The notes beneath the pieces were generated by a model that saw only the letters and a program-made list of their open reading frames with translations, did no database searches and was not told the origin of the DNA. A stretch of DNA of 13,705 bases, taken from contig JAQIFP010000072.1 of NCBI GenBank assembly GCA_030141585.1, positions 1 to 13,705 on the forward strand, read 5' to 3'. The position numbers were made by a program, and so were the translations under genes. The stretch comes from Ophryocystis elektroscirrha (taxonomy: Eukaryota; Apicomplexa; Conoidasida; Neogregarinorida; Ophryocystidae). Each line of letters opens with the position of its first letter. Position 1 is the first letter of the stretch. Shown piece by piece: positions 1 through 10,100 of the stretch.

Positions 1-64
1 TAATTATAATAATAATAGTAATAATAATAATAATAATTATTCTAGTAATTATAATAATAGTAGT
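1..64. repeat. TAA/AAT trinucleotide-rich tract
   Basis: An imperfect run of TAA/AAT triplets with occasional TAG interruptions fills the start of the window, just beyond the 3' end of the WD40 gene. It is seen directly. No gene is visible here; the rest up to position 92 is short 3' flank. Confidence 0.8.
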
Positions 65-92
65 GCGAGAAACAAAATTATTATTAATACAG

Positions 93-3000
93 TCAGAAAC
101 ATAAATTTACACTGTAAATGAAGTATACTAAGCTTTTTTGTTTATTACTTTGTTCATGTGAGTGAGGAAAATCAGTTTGCTTGTATTTAAAAGTAACTGG
201 TTCTTGTTTGGATTCAATAAAATCGTTATGGACTGGCATATATTCTAATTCTGTATGAATTTTATCTAATTCATTCTTTTCTGTGTAAACGTTGTCAAAT
301 AACGTATCAAGGCAGTCATAGGAGTACACTAAGAAAATATTTTTTTTTTTTTTTTTTGGGTTACCGGAGTCTTTTTTAAAAAACGATGGAAGTACTTCCG
401 CTTCTTCCTGCCCATCTATTTGAGGGACATCTTTTCTTAACTCAAGTATGGTCCCTTTTGAGTTCGTTAACCCTGATATTCCAATAAATAATTTTTGACT
501 GTCAGGACTGAAAGTAGCTCCTACGGAGCGACCAAAAAAGTCGGCTACGGTGTATTTTTGAAACTGAGAAGCTACGTCGTACATTGTAACTGTGTCAATA
601 GATTCCACGACAGCTAAAGTTTGACCGTCTGGAGAAAAGGAAACGGCCCTAACTTCTGAACACATACTATCTAATACAAATAAAGAAGATTTTGGATATC
701 TGATGTCCCAAATTCGAGTTGTCTCATCTTGAGAGCCAGAAGCTAGAAGAAAAGAGTTAGGGTCTGGATGCCAAGCAGATGAAAAAGAATAATCAAGATG
801 TCCTTCGAGTTTACAGACACGGCGCCCAGCAGTAGGGTCAAATAAAAATAAAGCCTACATAATTATAAACATTTGAATATATTAGAATAAATTTTAATAA
901 TTTGCATAAACGTTTTGATGCATAGAATTATTAATCTATGGCATACAATAAATACATATAAATACATATATATATATATATATCTAAAGTTATATTTAAC
1001 TATATAGAAAAACATAATTACATGATTTAATATATTATTAAATATATTAATTAATATTCTATTTAATATGTGTCAACTTATAATATAACATTATTTATAT
1101 TTATTTTATTTGTTGATATTAAAGTTAATTATTTATATAAATACAGATAACAAAAATTTGTATATTACTAATATACTATATCCTCAAAAATTTACCTTGC
1201 AGTCAGCTGCTATAGATATAAGACGTCTCGTCTTATTAACAGCCATATGATTTGGATGCCATGGAAGTTGATATAGCCATTTAAGCTTGCCATCTACCGT
1301 GTATTCCGAAATCCCCGCTGAATTAAAAGATATATATAAAGATAAATTGTTGGGATCTACAGATTCAGTCATAAGGGAGTTCGAGGCTTTTTCGATTAAA
1401 ATCGAGTTTATTGTTTCCTCCATATAATCAGTTACACTGTAACCATCTAGAATCTGAATATAATAAGGCAAAACATTATATAAAAAAAAAAAAGAGCTAA
1501 CTTTATATTTATATTTATCTATAGCTAAAATATTTATTGCATTTATTGTGCTTTTTACTAAATAATTTATACCGTTCGTCCTCTCCATGTATTCGATATT
1601 TTTCTAGCAGGCAAAATAGGGTTCACTTTGGTTCTAGATGAATACCAATCAGGTTCATACAAGTAATGAGGACACTGAGTGTTTTTGTGGAATTCAGGTA
1701 ATACACTATCGTCGTCTGGCGTTAAATACATATATTCGTAATTTGGTCCTAAATCAACAACGCTTATTTTTGAATATTCTAATAATCCTGCAGCCACAAA
1801 ACCATAACGGGCGTCTAAAGTGTCAATTTTAGAAGACGAAGCCGATGATGTGGGTCCAATTATTGGAATTGTTCTAAAATTTCAACCTCATTATCACTAC
1901 ACTCACAAATGTTTATAATATATATATGTATATATATATATACTTGATAACATTGTCTATAACTATATATATATATATATACTGGGCATGTAGTAATATT
2001 TTTTTTTTAAAATTACCTCCCAGTAAAGGTATTTAACCCGAAAGTAGAATATTTGTGACAGTAGACGACGTCTACAGAGTTAACTGCAGTAATACAATGA
2101 CGAAGCTATAGAAAAATAGAGCAAAAATAATTGTTTACTTGCGAATGAGTTAAAGTCGGGGGATATGTAGGCATGTAACTTTTCCATATATGGTATAAAT
2201 TGGTATGACTAGATGCAAAGTTGTAATGCTCAGAATGGGAGTTACAGACATCTGCTAATGTCTTTTGAATACTTGGTGTTATAGATATTCTATGTTCTCG
2301 ATCTCCGGGATTGTGTTTTAATCTCAATGTTCTTGTTTGTTTTCTTAGTCGTGGAGTAGACCAGCTAGGAAACTGCTTTTGATAATCTTCTCCATGGGCA
2401 ATGTGATAAGCCTATTATAAAAATGTATTCTTTTGCTCTATTAATTAGTACAAATCATAAACTTACAAACTCTTATTTATTATATAACCAACATAATGTA
2501 ATAAATGTGCTAATACTTATATATATGCACCATATATACCTGATATGTACATTACATATACATCATACATATATCATGTATACATCAATTTTACAATATA
2601 TATATATATATATGTATCATAAATACATCATACTTATATCACATATATATATGCATACATCGTATATACATCATATATACATTATATATACATCATATAT
2701 ACATCATATATACATCATATATACATCATATATACATCATATATACATTATATATACATCATATATACATCATATATACATCATATATATGATCATATTT
2801 ACATCATATATATACATGTATATATTATATACATATTTATAGTTTATATATAATTAATTATTTTGACTGCTATAAAATGATTTATTTATAAAAACGAAAA
2901 TTTATTTTAACGATACAACATACATAGCAAATATACTATATTTTGAGTAAATGTGTATGACGAAAAAAACAGCTGTAAATAATTAAAAACTGAACTTCAT

Positions 3001-4017
3001 AATTAATGATATTTATAATTATATAACAACAGTGATATTATTGCAGATAAAATAATTTACAGTGATGCAACTTGGAATTATAAAATATGAAATGTATCAA
3101 ATTACAGTCAAAACACCAGTATCATGTTCGGAAGTTTCCCAGTGTCGATTGAAGCCAATTCTTCGGACGTCCTCTAAGAACTCCGTGTGTGAAACTGTAC
3201 ATGAGGGGAGCTTTGCTGTATCATCCATAGAATAAAATAAAGAAGCTTTTAATTGAGGAAACGCAGGAAATAATCCATGAGATTCTGGATTTATGGGAGC
3301 TACAGCTGTCATTTGTCTGGAACTTAAATACTGCGTCCAGTTTTTTTGACGTATAAAGGCTTCAGCTGGAATAGTTTCATTGCAATTTTGAGGCCGTTCA
3401 TTTCCAGGGAAACTATCTCTCTGCAATATATTGGAAAAAAGGTTTCTATTATTGCTCATTTCAAATACAGGTAAACTGCCGATATCACTTTGTAATTGCA
3501 CAGAATTATTATTGCGTAAAATGCTGTCTCTACTAAGCCGATTTCTCACTACAGAATGAAGTTCGTCTGTAGCTGTATTAGTCGAGTTTATCACGGACCT
3601 ATTAGCAAGGTTTTCTCTATTACCAGAAACGTTTCGTAAGGTTTCTGTTACGTTACTGGTATTGTACGCATTATTAAAGTTCAAAACGTTCGAAATTCTG
3701 CTCGACAACACGGATTCAGTGTTTTCATTACGATTGTTGTTTCGCAATAATATAATGGGAAGAGTCTCCTGTAAGATCAATGGCTGATTTGGTCTACTTC
3801 CATTTTCACTCGCAGAATATAATAAATTGTTTCTCGAAGGTATTTGAGATTCTCTGTTAGGCTCTAAATCTTCTGTTTCACTGCTAGACGATAAGTTACG
3901 TGGATTTATTTGCAACTCTTCCGTTTCTTCTCTTGAAACAAATTCATCATTTTCTACAGGGTAAAAAGCATCCCTTATAGAAGCTCCAGAATTCCCATCG
4001 CTTAAATCGTTTGACAT
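93..4017 (-). CDS. WD40-repeat protein of the SPAC2A9.03 / At3g13340 family, seven exons
   Basis: Spliced model on the minus strand: 4017-3106 (tentative first exon), 2411-2139, 2105-2017, 1873-1573, 1453-1196, 854-365, 328-93; TGA stop; about 852 residues. Introns are 694, 33, 143, 119, 341 and 36 bp and all phases match. Exons 2-6 follow the order of the plant/fission-yeast family as I remember it: LRHCITAVNSVDVVY, then IDTLDARYGFVAAG, LYQLPWHPNHMA, a clear WD repeat (KLEGHLDYSFSSAWHP ... SQDETTRIWDIR, about residues 626-663), EVRAVSFSPDGQTLAVVES and ADFFGRSVGATFSPDSQKLF. The fold should be a C-terminal beta-propeller serving as a protein-interaction scaffold; its cellular role is not known to me. 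The N-terminal 300 residues and the charged C-terminal tail (after about residue 735) are low-complexity or lineage-specific. Confidence is high for exons 2-6, moderate for exon 1 and the tail. Confidence 0.8.
329..364 (-). other. 36-bp intron (WD gene intron 6) holding an 18-A homopolymer
   Basis: Minus strand: donor TCCG|GTAACC, then 18 consecutive A residues (T340-T357 on the plus strand), acceptor TTTTCTTAG|TG. Phase 1. The length is a multiple of three without a stop, so an ORF finder reads through it as a 12-residue lysine-rich insert. Splicing gives KKDS-VYSYDC. The size and signals match the other ten tiny introns, which is the main argument for calling it an intron. Confidence 0.65.
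855..1195 (-). other. WD gene intron 5 (341 bp), A+T-rich
   Basis: Donor TGCAAG|GTAAAT (GT 1195-1194), acceptor TTATGTAG|GC (AG 856-855), phase 0. It joins IAADCK to ALFLFDP. It contains a short TA run near 965-983; nothing else is visible in it. Confidence 0.8.
1454..1572 (-). other. WD gene intron 4 (119 bp)
   Basis: Donor CGAACG|GTATAA, acceptor TATATTCAG|ATTC, phase 0. It is partly open in the downstream frame, so an uncorrected ORF starts too early (at 1588) and includes intron. Several upstream AGs exist (TTATTTAG, TATTTTAG, AAAGTTAG), but only the last one is preceded by a Y-rich TTCAG. Confidence 0.65.
1874..2016 (-). other. WD gene intron 3 (143 bp) with TA runs
   Basis: Donor GGGAG|GTAATT (GT 2016-2015), acceptor AAATTTTAG|AAC (AG 1875-1874), phase 2, recreating an Arg codon. 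The interior holds two TA dinucleotide tracts around 1918-1942 and 1964-1981. Confidence 0.75.
2106..2138 (-). other. 33-bp intron (WD gene intron 2)
   Basis: Donor TCGCAA|GTAAAC, acceptor TTTTTCTATAG|CTTC, phase 0. Removal joins THSQ to LRHCITAV, matching the family's HFQLRNLVWA-like segment. Read through, it ends in an in-frame TAG. Confidence 0.85.
2412..3105 (-). other. WD gene intron 1 (694 bp, inferred) with minisatellite
   Basis: The acceptor at 2413-2412 is well supported by the exon 2 frame; the donor at 3105-3104 depends on the exon 1 inference. The interior is A+T-rich and carries an 11-bp tandem repeat. A long plus-strand open frame here (2423-2842) is only translation of that repeat. 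Confidence 0.55.
2654..2790. repeat. 11-bp minisatellite, unit TACATCATATA
   Basis: About twelve near-perfect tandem copies of TACATCATATA on the plus strand, with two copies carrying TTA instead of TCA. It lies inside the inferred first intron of the WD gene. As 11 is not a multiple of three, all frames cycle and give a spurious Tyr/Ile/His-rich open frame. Confidence 0.9.
3106..4017 (-). CDS. Probable first exon of the WD40 gene: Asn/Ser-rich N-terminal region
   Basis: This open frame starts at ATG 4017, with an in-frame TAA six codons upstream, and stays open to TGA at 3097-3099. It is rich in Asn, Ser, Glu and Arg with no recognisable domain, so probably disordered; the end (EFLEDVRRIGFNRHWETSE) is more ordered-looking. 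Five codons after that segment, and two codons before the stop, lies a phase-0 donor (ACT|GTAATT, GT at 3105-3104). WD exon 2 has a phase-0 acceptor (ATAATAG, exon from 2411), no in-frame Met at its start, and needs an upstream exon. Joining the two gives one open frame. The alternative is an independent intronless 306-residue protein with the WD gene starting elsewhere; I favour the joined model. Confidence 0.55.
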
Positions 4018-4591
4018 ACTATTTACACATTTTTATTTTTAAAATTAACTCTGCCAGACCTATTAATTTCTTAAAAACTAAATAAATAAATTTTCAGTAA
4101 ATTTTTACAAACCAATTTATAATTTTAACCTATCATTGTTGATTTAATTGTTTATTTATTATTTTCAACACATCACAGGTTTTTTTATTTTAATTCTAAG
4201 TGGTGAGTGTATTTTTTTAATTATGAGGCCATACCTATATATATTCCCAATACAGTATGGTTACATTTATTAATCTAAATTTAACTCCATCATAATACTA
4301 ACTTTACGGAATAAATTAGTAAAGTTAGCTTCGCTTGTGGAGAATATCATCTGATTTTCTTTAATATTATAGTGTGCTTTTATATATTGTATGCAAAAAA
4401 AAGAAAATCGACAATAAAGTATTTCACTTCTATAAATAATTGAATTAAAACAAAAAGCATAAAAAATTTTTTAACAATAATTTCTATTATTTATTGTTAC
4501 AAGCTATTAAAATATATTATTATAAATTAAATAACGTTATTTTTTATAAGTCGAAAAAAATTGGATAAAAATAATTATAATTTACTAAAAC
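4018..4591. other. Intergenic region between CTU1 3' end and WD gene 5' end
   Basis: 574 bp between the CTU1 stop (TAA at 4594-4592) and the WD start, both genes on the minus strand. It is A+T-rich with many A/T homopolymers. It should hold the CTU1 polyadenylation region (a minus-strand AATAAA is near 4488-4493) and the WD promoter. I see no defined promoter motif and no credible gene. Confidence 0.6.
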
Positions 4592-7153
4592 TTAACGCGC
4601 ATATTCAATATCAATACGTTTAGATCGTTTGTGTATTTCAAGAGGATTGGGTAGTTTTTCCAAACTTTCAACCATTTGGCAAGGTTGGCAAATATCGTAA
4701 GAAGTTAAACCGCTGCACTTCTTACAGGATTTAAGTTTGTCATGTTCTATTGTATACTGTTTTGCTTTTAAATGGAATGTTGCTATCAAAAGATTTTTCA
4801 CAAATTGCGGATTACAACGTTCAAGTACTTTAACAAATCCTCTAAATAGTATTAAAATTGATACAATTTAATTAATTATAATATTTAAAACAATAAGCAA
4901 AATTACATGTATTATACATTACGTGTATATATATATTTTTATTAGTATCAGTAAAATGTAACTTTATTACTGCTTATAACTTATCAATATAGCGTATTTT
5001 ACCTAGCACTGTTTCTGTATGCATTTTTAGCGTATTTACACTCCATAGAAAAATAAAGAAGTTTTTTGAAATGTGCGTATAAAACAATTTCTTTTTGTGA
5101 AGAATTCATTAAAGGTTTACATCTAAAATGTGATATATATTGCTCAGTTAATTACCTAGGTATTCGGGAGTTATTTTCGCGCCCTGTTATAACTCCGGAG
5201 CATCTTATAAATCTGTTTATATCTCCTCTGAATACTGAAAATATGATATATTGTCAAATTCTCATTAAATCCTATTATATAGGTATAATATATAGGAGAA
5301 ATTTTATTTAAATTCAAGCTAATTAAGTAGTAATATCGATAAATATAATACTCTAATATAATTGAATACCAAAACGGTATATATAATAATTACTTGGCTT
5401 TATTTAGTAAAATTCTTATCTCTTACTATTTACACTGACTAAATGTACGTACTGTTAAAAAATATGTTTGTATATGGACCGTATTGCTATATAAAATAAA
5501 ATACTGCAATTACCATGTACTCTATGCCTGATTGACTATAGCAATAATATGCAATATATTTGTATAACCTATTTTCAAAGTTATCTGTATGTATAATAAT
5601 TAATTAAAATCATTTAATAATAACTTTGCCTAACTGTTAATCAAAAAAGTTTCTGCAGCGTCGTCTAAATTGTGTCCTGTGCATAATTTTGAAGCCTATT
5701 TGTAACCTTATATAGCAAATTTTTACCTGGAAAGACTCAGCTCCTTTATCCATAGCTTTTCGTCGAAATACACCGCAATATGTGCCTACATAAAAATGTA
5801 TCACATGGAGCAGATACAGTTATGTTTTTGTCCAATCTTGTTGACAACGTCATCCATAGTGTACCCATACAACTCCTGAATATAGTTGTCTTTATTATAA
5901 GGCTATTAAATAACCAAGTATCTAGACACTACCCTATTTTCACTAATTTAAGCAAACTTTATCGCTATAAAAACAACAAATAAATACAAATTTGGTTATC
6001 ATAACATTTAATATCAAGCTAATACCAAGTCATTCATGAGAACATACCGCAAAAGATTTAACAACTAAGGGTAATCCATAGTCTTCTTTATTACAATTTA
6101 CTGTCACCAAAGATGCATCACGGTATGTCTAATGATCTTTTAAACAGAAATAGCTACCGCAATTCCTTCATCTATAGCTAAAAGTCTCAAATCTAGTCCA
6201 TAATCATAACGTTCATTTAAAAGTTTCAAAATGTATGCAAGAACAGTAGAATCTAATAAGAAATTACATTAGTATAATAATAATCTTATAATTAGCTGTG
6301 CATATATATATGACTATATGTACATATTTAATTATATATATACATGCTTATATGTAAATGTGTATATATTATGATATATATTATATATATATATAATATA
6401 TATATGCATATATAAATTATTTGATGTATATATTTATATATAATTATACTTATATATGCACATGTAGGTAAATATGTATATATGATGATATGTATATACA
6501 TATGATTATATGTATATGTGTATATATAAGTAACAATATATAATGTATATATATATATGATATATATATATATGATTATATGTAAACGTGTAGATATAGA
6601 TATATGTATATATGTTTAAATATATATATATATATATGTTAATATATAATTATATGTATATATATCTGTATATATATGTATATACATATGATCATATGTA
6701 TATGCGTATATTGCATATATATATATATATGTATATATGATGATACAAATATATGAATCTATATATACATATCATTATGTGTTTATATACATAAATGTAT
6801 ATTCATATAAATGTATGCATGTTTTTGATCGTATAGGAGATTATATATCATAAATTATTTATTTGATTAGACAGATATAGTTTAAATCTGTATTTTTATG
6901 TTATTGTAAGTTTATTTATAAAGACGATAAACTTATTGATTAATATATCTTGAGTCAAAGTAAATAAACTACCTTTTCCTCCGGAGACTGCAACAGCTAC
7001 TCGATCTCCTTTTTTAAATAAATTATTTTTAACAATAGTTAAATGTACTTCTTCCTCAAAATCCTTGAAAAAACAACTGGCACAATGAAGCTGCTGCGAT
7101 TTAGTGCGTTTTATTTGAGGAGCTGCACTTTTACAAATAGCACACAGCACCAT
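4592..7153 (-). CDS. CTU1: Cytoplasmic tRNA 2-thiolation protein 1 (CTU1/NCS6), nine exons, complete
   Basis: CTU1 (Ncs6, TtuA-like) with CTU2 transfers sulfur from Urm1 thiocarboxylate to C2 of wobble U34 in tRNA-Lys, -Glu and -Gln, in the cytosol. Exons on the minus strand: 7153-6973, 6252-6158, 6128-6048, 5875-5818, 5785-5727, 5695-5635, 5234-5156, 5122-5003, 4841-4592. All phases agree and give 327 residues (family usually about 350). Visible: N-terminal zinc pairs C4xxC7 and C24xxC27; PP-loop SGGKDS (57-62) split by intron 1; IDEGIATYRDASL; NCTYCG with C139 and C142; [10 protein letters not shown] (165-174); FRGD; RCKPL with C206, the third expected Fe-S ligand; C-terminal pairs C284/C287 and C296/C299. 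Introns are 720, 29, 172, 32, 31, 400, 33 and 161 bp. The start is fixed by an in-frame TAG four codons upstream. It is divergent from the TRAPPC11-like gene. Confidence 0.95.
4842..5002 (-). other. CTU1 intron 8 (161 bp)
   Basis: Donor GCTAG|GTAAAA, acceptor TACTATTTAG|AGG, phase 2, recreating an Arg codon before GFVKVLE. It is plain A+T-rich sequence with one short TA run. Confidence 0.85.
5123..5155 (-). other. 33-bp intron (CTU1 intron 7)
   Basis: Donor CCTAG|GTAATT, acceptor CACATTTTAG|ATG, phase 2. It restores the conserved R-CKPL segment that carries the Fe-S ligand C206. Read through, it gives an immediate TAA. Confidence 0.9.
5235..5634 (-). other. CTU1 intron 6 (400 bp), unusual donor
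   Basis: Acceptor TATTTTCAG|TATTC is followed by FRGDINRF; the donor that fits is AACA|GTTAGG, phase 1, giving Ile. This is the only donor in the three genes that does not start GTA. The interior is A+T-rich and I see no further exon in it. Confidence 0.75.
5696..5726 (-). other. 31-bp intron (CTU1 intron 5)
   Basis: Donor TTCCAG|GTAAAA, acceptor TACAAATAG|GCTT, phase 0. It joins GAESFQ to ASKLCTGHN. There is no pyrimidine tract before the AG. Confidence 0.9.
5786..5817 (-). other. 32-bp intron (CTU1 intron 4)
   Basis: Donor ATAACT|GTATCT, acceptor TTTATGTAG|GCAC, phase 1. It splits the codon of C139 in the NCTYCG iron-sulfur motif, so without splicing the motif is lost and the frame meets a stop. 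Confidence 0.93.
5876..6047 (-). other. CTU1 intron 3 (172 bp)
   Basis: Donor TTTGCG|GTATGT, acceptor CTATATTCAG|GAG, phase 0. It joins VVKSFA to ELYGYTMDD, as expected for the family's SYKDLYGWTMDE segment. The plus-strand open frame over this region is a shadow. Confidence 0.88.
6129..6157 (-). other. 29-bp intron (CTU1 intron 2), smallest in the window
   Basis: Donor ATTGCG|GTAGCT, acceptor GATCATTAG|ACAT, phase 0. It joins IDEGIA to TYRDASL, matching the conserved SIDEGISGYRDDSL-like segment. The length is not a multiple of three and includes a TAA in the incoming frame, so retention would abolish the enzyme. Confidence 0.93.
6253..6972 (-). other. CTU1 intron 1 (720 bp), mostly TATA-rich simple sequence
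   Basis: Donor GGAAAAG|GTAGTT, acceptor TTCTTATTAG|ATTC, phase 1. It falls inside the PP-loop, between Lys60 and Ser62, splitting the Asp61 codon. Roughly 6300-6820 is TATAT/ATGTATA simple sequence with no strict period; I see no gene in it. Confidence 0.9.
6300..6820. repeat. Degenerate TATATG/TATACA simple-sequence block
   Basis: About 500 bp composed almost only of TATA, ATGTAT and ATAATT words, without a fixed repeat unit. It lies wholly within CTU1 intron 1. Confidence 0.8.
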
Positions 7154-7166
7154 ACCGGCGTACTAA
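7154..7166. promoter_or_regulatory. 13-bp spacer between divergent start codons
   Basis: The spacer ACCGGCGTACTAA separates the CTU1 start (CAT, 7151-7153) from the TRAPPC11-like start (ATG, 7167-7169). It has a G+C-rich core, CCGGCG, unusual in such A+T-rich DNA. In-frame stops precede both starts, so neither frame can extend across. Any promoter elements must overlap both coding regions, or the messages have almost no independent leader. A regulatory role is inferred, not shown. Confidence 0.5.
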
Positions 7167-10100
7167 ATGGTTCTAGAAACTTTTGTGCCAAAGTGTTTTT
7201 TGCAGCCTCCAATACCTCAGGTTGCCGTTATTGGTACAGAAGAGCTCAATTTTAACATTAAAGCGCTTCTTAAACAGCAGTTGGAGAAAAATAAAAAACA
7301 ACTTTATTCCAGTTTCCAAATAGCAACTGGTACTTTAAATCAATGGACTGAGCATTGGAATCAAATAAATTTCGAGTCTAATTTGCATGAATTGCAGATA
7401 GACAAATTCAGGTGTTTATCTATTGAATGGATGGACGTATTTATAAGGAAATTTCCTTCCTTAATTCTTTTGTTATATGATTTTCAAAACTACCCTAAAC
7501 ATGTTTCATCAAACTGGAAATTGAATCAGATAAATGCAGCTAAAACCATGCAAAGTGCTGCAATGGAAACCTATAATGCTGTAAAAAATGACTTTGCAAA
7601 TTATGCGGATAAAAACGCTACAACATGGACTCAAAATAAATTTATGCCTCGAATACTTCCTGTATTTATCTTTTGCTCATTTACTGATGAGGCTTCCATG
7701 CCTTTGGTCGATCTTCAAGGTGTTTTTAACCCCATTTCTTCCCATAAAGACACCTTTGACACTAAAGATGCCGTTTTTATCACTAGCATTCAAGATATTG
7801 ATATGTAGAAATATAACGGATGCACTAAATAAATGTACCTTATGCACGTATTGCTAATAATATCTGTTATATGCAGCAGTCACTCATAAAAAAAATATTA
7901 TCTTATCAATAAATTATATTCTCAATACGTAATTCGCATATATTACACATCAAAAATATACTACATTAGATTCTAATTCTATGTACATGCAATAAATAAT
8001 TTGTACCTTGATAAGACACTCTAAATAATAGTCTAAATAATTACTGATTTTTTTTGTATCACTTGTATTAATGGATAAATGGTATCATCGAATAATAAAT
8101 ATGAATTTTAACGTTATAAAATCTATTACAAGTCCAACTTTAGATACATATATATATGTATATATATATATATACTTGTATATACATGTATGTATTTATG
8201 TGTGTCTGGATATGTACATATATGTGTATATATGTGTATATATGTGTATATATGTGTATATATGTGTATATATGTGTATATATGTGTATATATAGATATA
8301 ATTTTGCAAATTTATATATTTATATATGTGTATACACATATGTATATTTATCTATATGTGCGTTTAAGTATATTTATGAAAATTTAAATATTTATATATG
8401 TATATAAGAATATAAACATATATATATATATATATATGTCTATATCCTTATTCTAATCATGTATATATATATCTGTATAAATAAAAATATATCTATAAAT
8501 ATGTATAAACTGATAAATATTTTATAGGGATTAATTATGTATATATCATATACATATAATATATATGTATAAAGAATTGAATTTGAATAAATAAAATATT
8601 TTGAATAATTCATTAACATAATATATATTGTAATTTCACGATAAGTTGTTATGTAGAAATAGTTGTGATTATATATAATAAAATTTTGACCGATTTCTTT
8701 TAGGTTTGTAACTATGATTCAAGACTACATATACAGCTATCATTACCAAATAATGGAAGTGATCAGAGGTTATTTGCAATACCCGGAAAAAATGATAGAA
8801 ATTGAAAATAAAGAAATTTGCACTGTAAGTTTTTTTATTATAAACTTATAAATACAGGCCGTGCTACAAACGGTTCTTGGATTTATAATGGAATTTGTTT
8901 CAGATGTAACTATGTCGTTGAAAACATACGTGACAGCGTGGAAAATGTTATACAACGAAACTTTCTTGGAATCTATTCAAAAGTTAACAGTAAAAAAAAT
9001 AAATTAGAAAATAAATTTAATACTTTTTGCAAAAATTATTGAGCTTTGTTATATATTAATAGTTGTGTAATTTTCTTAGTTTCCGTATGTACCAGTTATA
9101 CATACTACACAATAATCCACAACGTGCAATTTATCATGTACAACCCCACCAAGGTATTCTTTATTATTTCACCTATAAAACTTAGAGTTACTATCAAGTA
9201 TCGTAGACAAAGAAGATCAGAGAGAGCTTCGTATACTAAAAATCCTATGGATTAGTTTAGCCAGATTTTATATTGGCGAATTAATTCAACCAGATTTTAT
9301 TAATCACAAATGTGAGACAACATATTTTGACCACCCTACTAAAGTTGTATCCCGTATGTTTAATGTTGTTTGATAATTATGAAATTAGCATCGGAATTTA
9401 TTCCTATTAATATATCTATAGAGAAATTATTTACCCAGGCTATATATACAGCTGCATTTTTTCAGTATATGGTAAATTCTTGAATGTGTCAAGATTAATA
9501 TTCAGAAAGCGTATAAGTTAGCGCATATATGTGCAGTTATGCTCACAGAAAACACATTAAATGAGACTGTAAAATCTATAAGCAGTTATAATATAACCTA
9601 CGTCATCGATTTTCTTATATACATTGTATACAAAATAAGCAGAAACTACTTACAACAGGTACTTTTATTATACAATAACAAATTATGACTATATTTATAT
9701 ACACGTGCATCAATATTTTACTTGAATTTGGAAGTTATTGTCTTAATGCAATAAATATTGTATAACTTGTTCCTATATACACCTACACATACTACAAAAT
9801 CTAATTATGCATAATTTTATTGATATTTTCTCTATATTACACATTTATTTATGTATATTATTAGCATACGCTTAATTCTAGCGAATGTTATTTATTTTAT
9901 CAAAATCTATTTATATAAAATATATATATAAACTATATATATAAGCTATATATATAAGCTGTATATATATATTATATATAAACTATATATATATATATAA
10001 ACTATATGTATAAGCTATATATATATATATTATATATATTGTATATATAAGCTATACATATATACTATATATGTAAACTATATATATAAACTATATACTA

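Noticed and set aside
2423..2842. 139-codon plus-strand ORF rich in Tyr, Ile and His
   Set aside because: It is translation of the 11-bp minisatellite in WD intron 1; the periodic peptide follows from the repeat, and no start context or homology is visible.
6896..7153. CTU1 fragment with a degenerate SGGKGS PP-loop (pseudogene)
   Set aside because: The Gly comes from reading into intron 1. Splicing restores SGGKDS and the remaining eight exons are intact.
7588..7857. Alternative-frame plus-strand ORF within the first TRAPPC11-like exon
   Set aside because: It is a shadow of the main frame; its leucine-rich sequence has no continuation across a splice junction.
8071..8407. Three overlapping Tyr/Cys/Val-rich plus-strand ORFs
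   Set aside because: All three frames are open over the 10-bp TATGTGTATA repeat, so this is a repeat artefact inside an intron.
93..9185. Ciliate-type code, with TAA/TAG read as Gln, to explain interrupted frames
   Set aside because: In-frame stops fall inside segments bounded by GTA...AG whose removal restores conserved protein, Gln is encoded by CAA/CAG in the exons, and genes end normally at TAA or TGA.
8818..9255. Two plus-strand ORFs of 69-74 codons as separate genes
   Set aside because: They run in frames that cross the short introns; the spliced frame through the same DNA gives longer, helix-like sequence consistent with the TRAPPC11-like protein.
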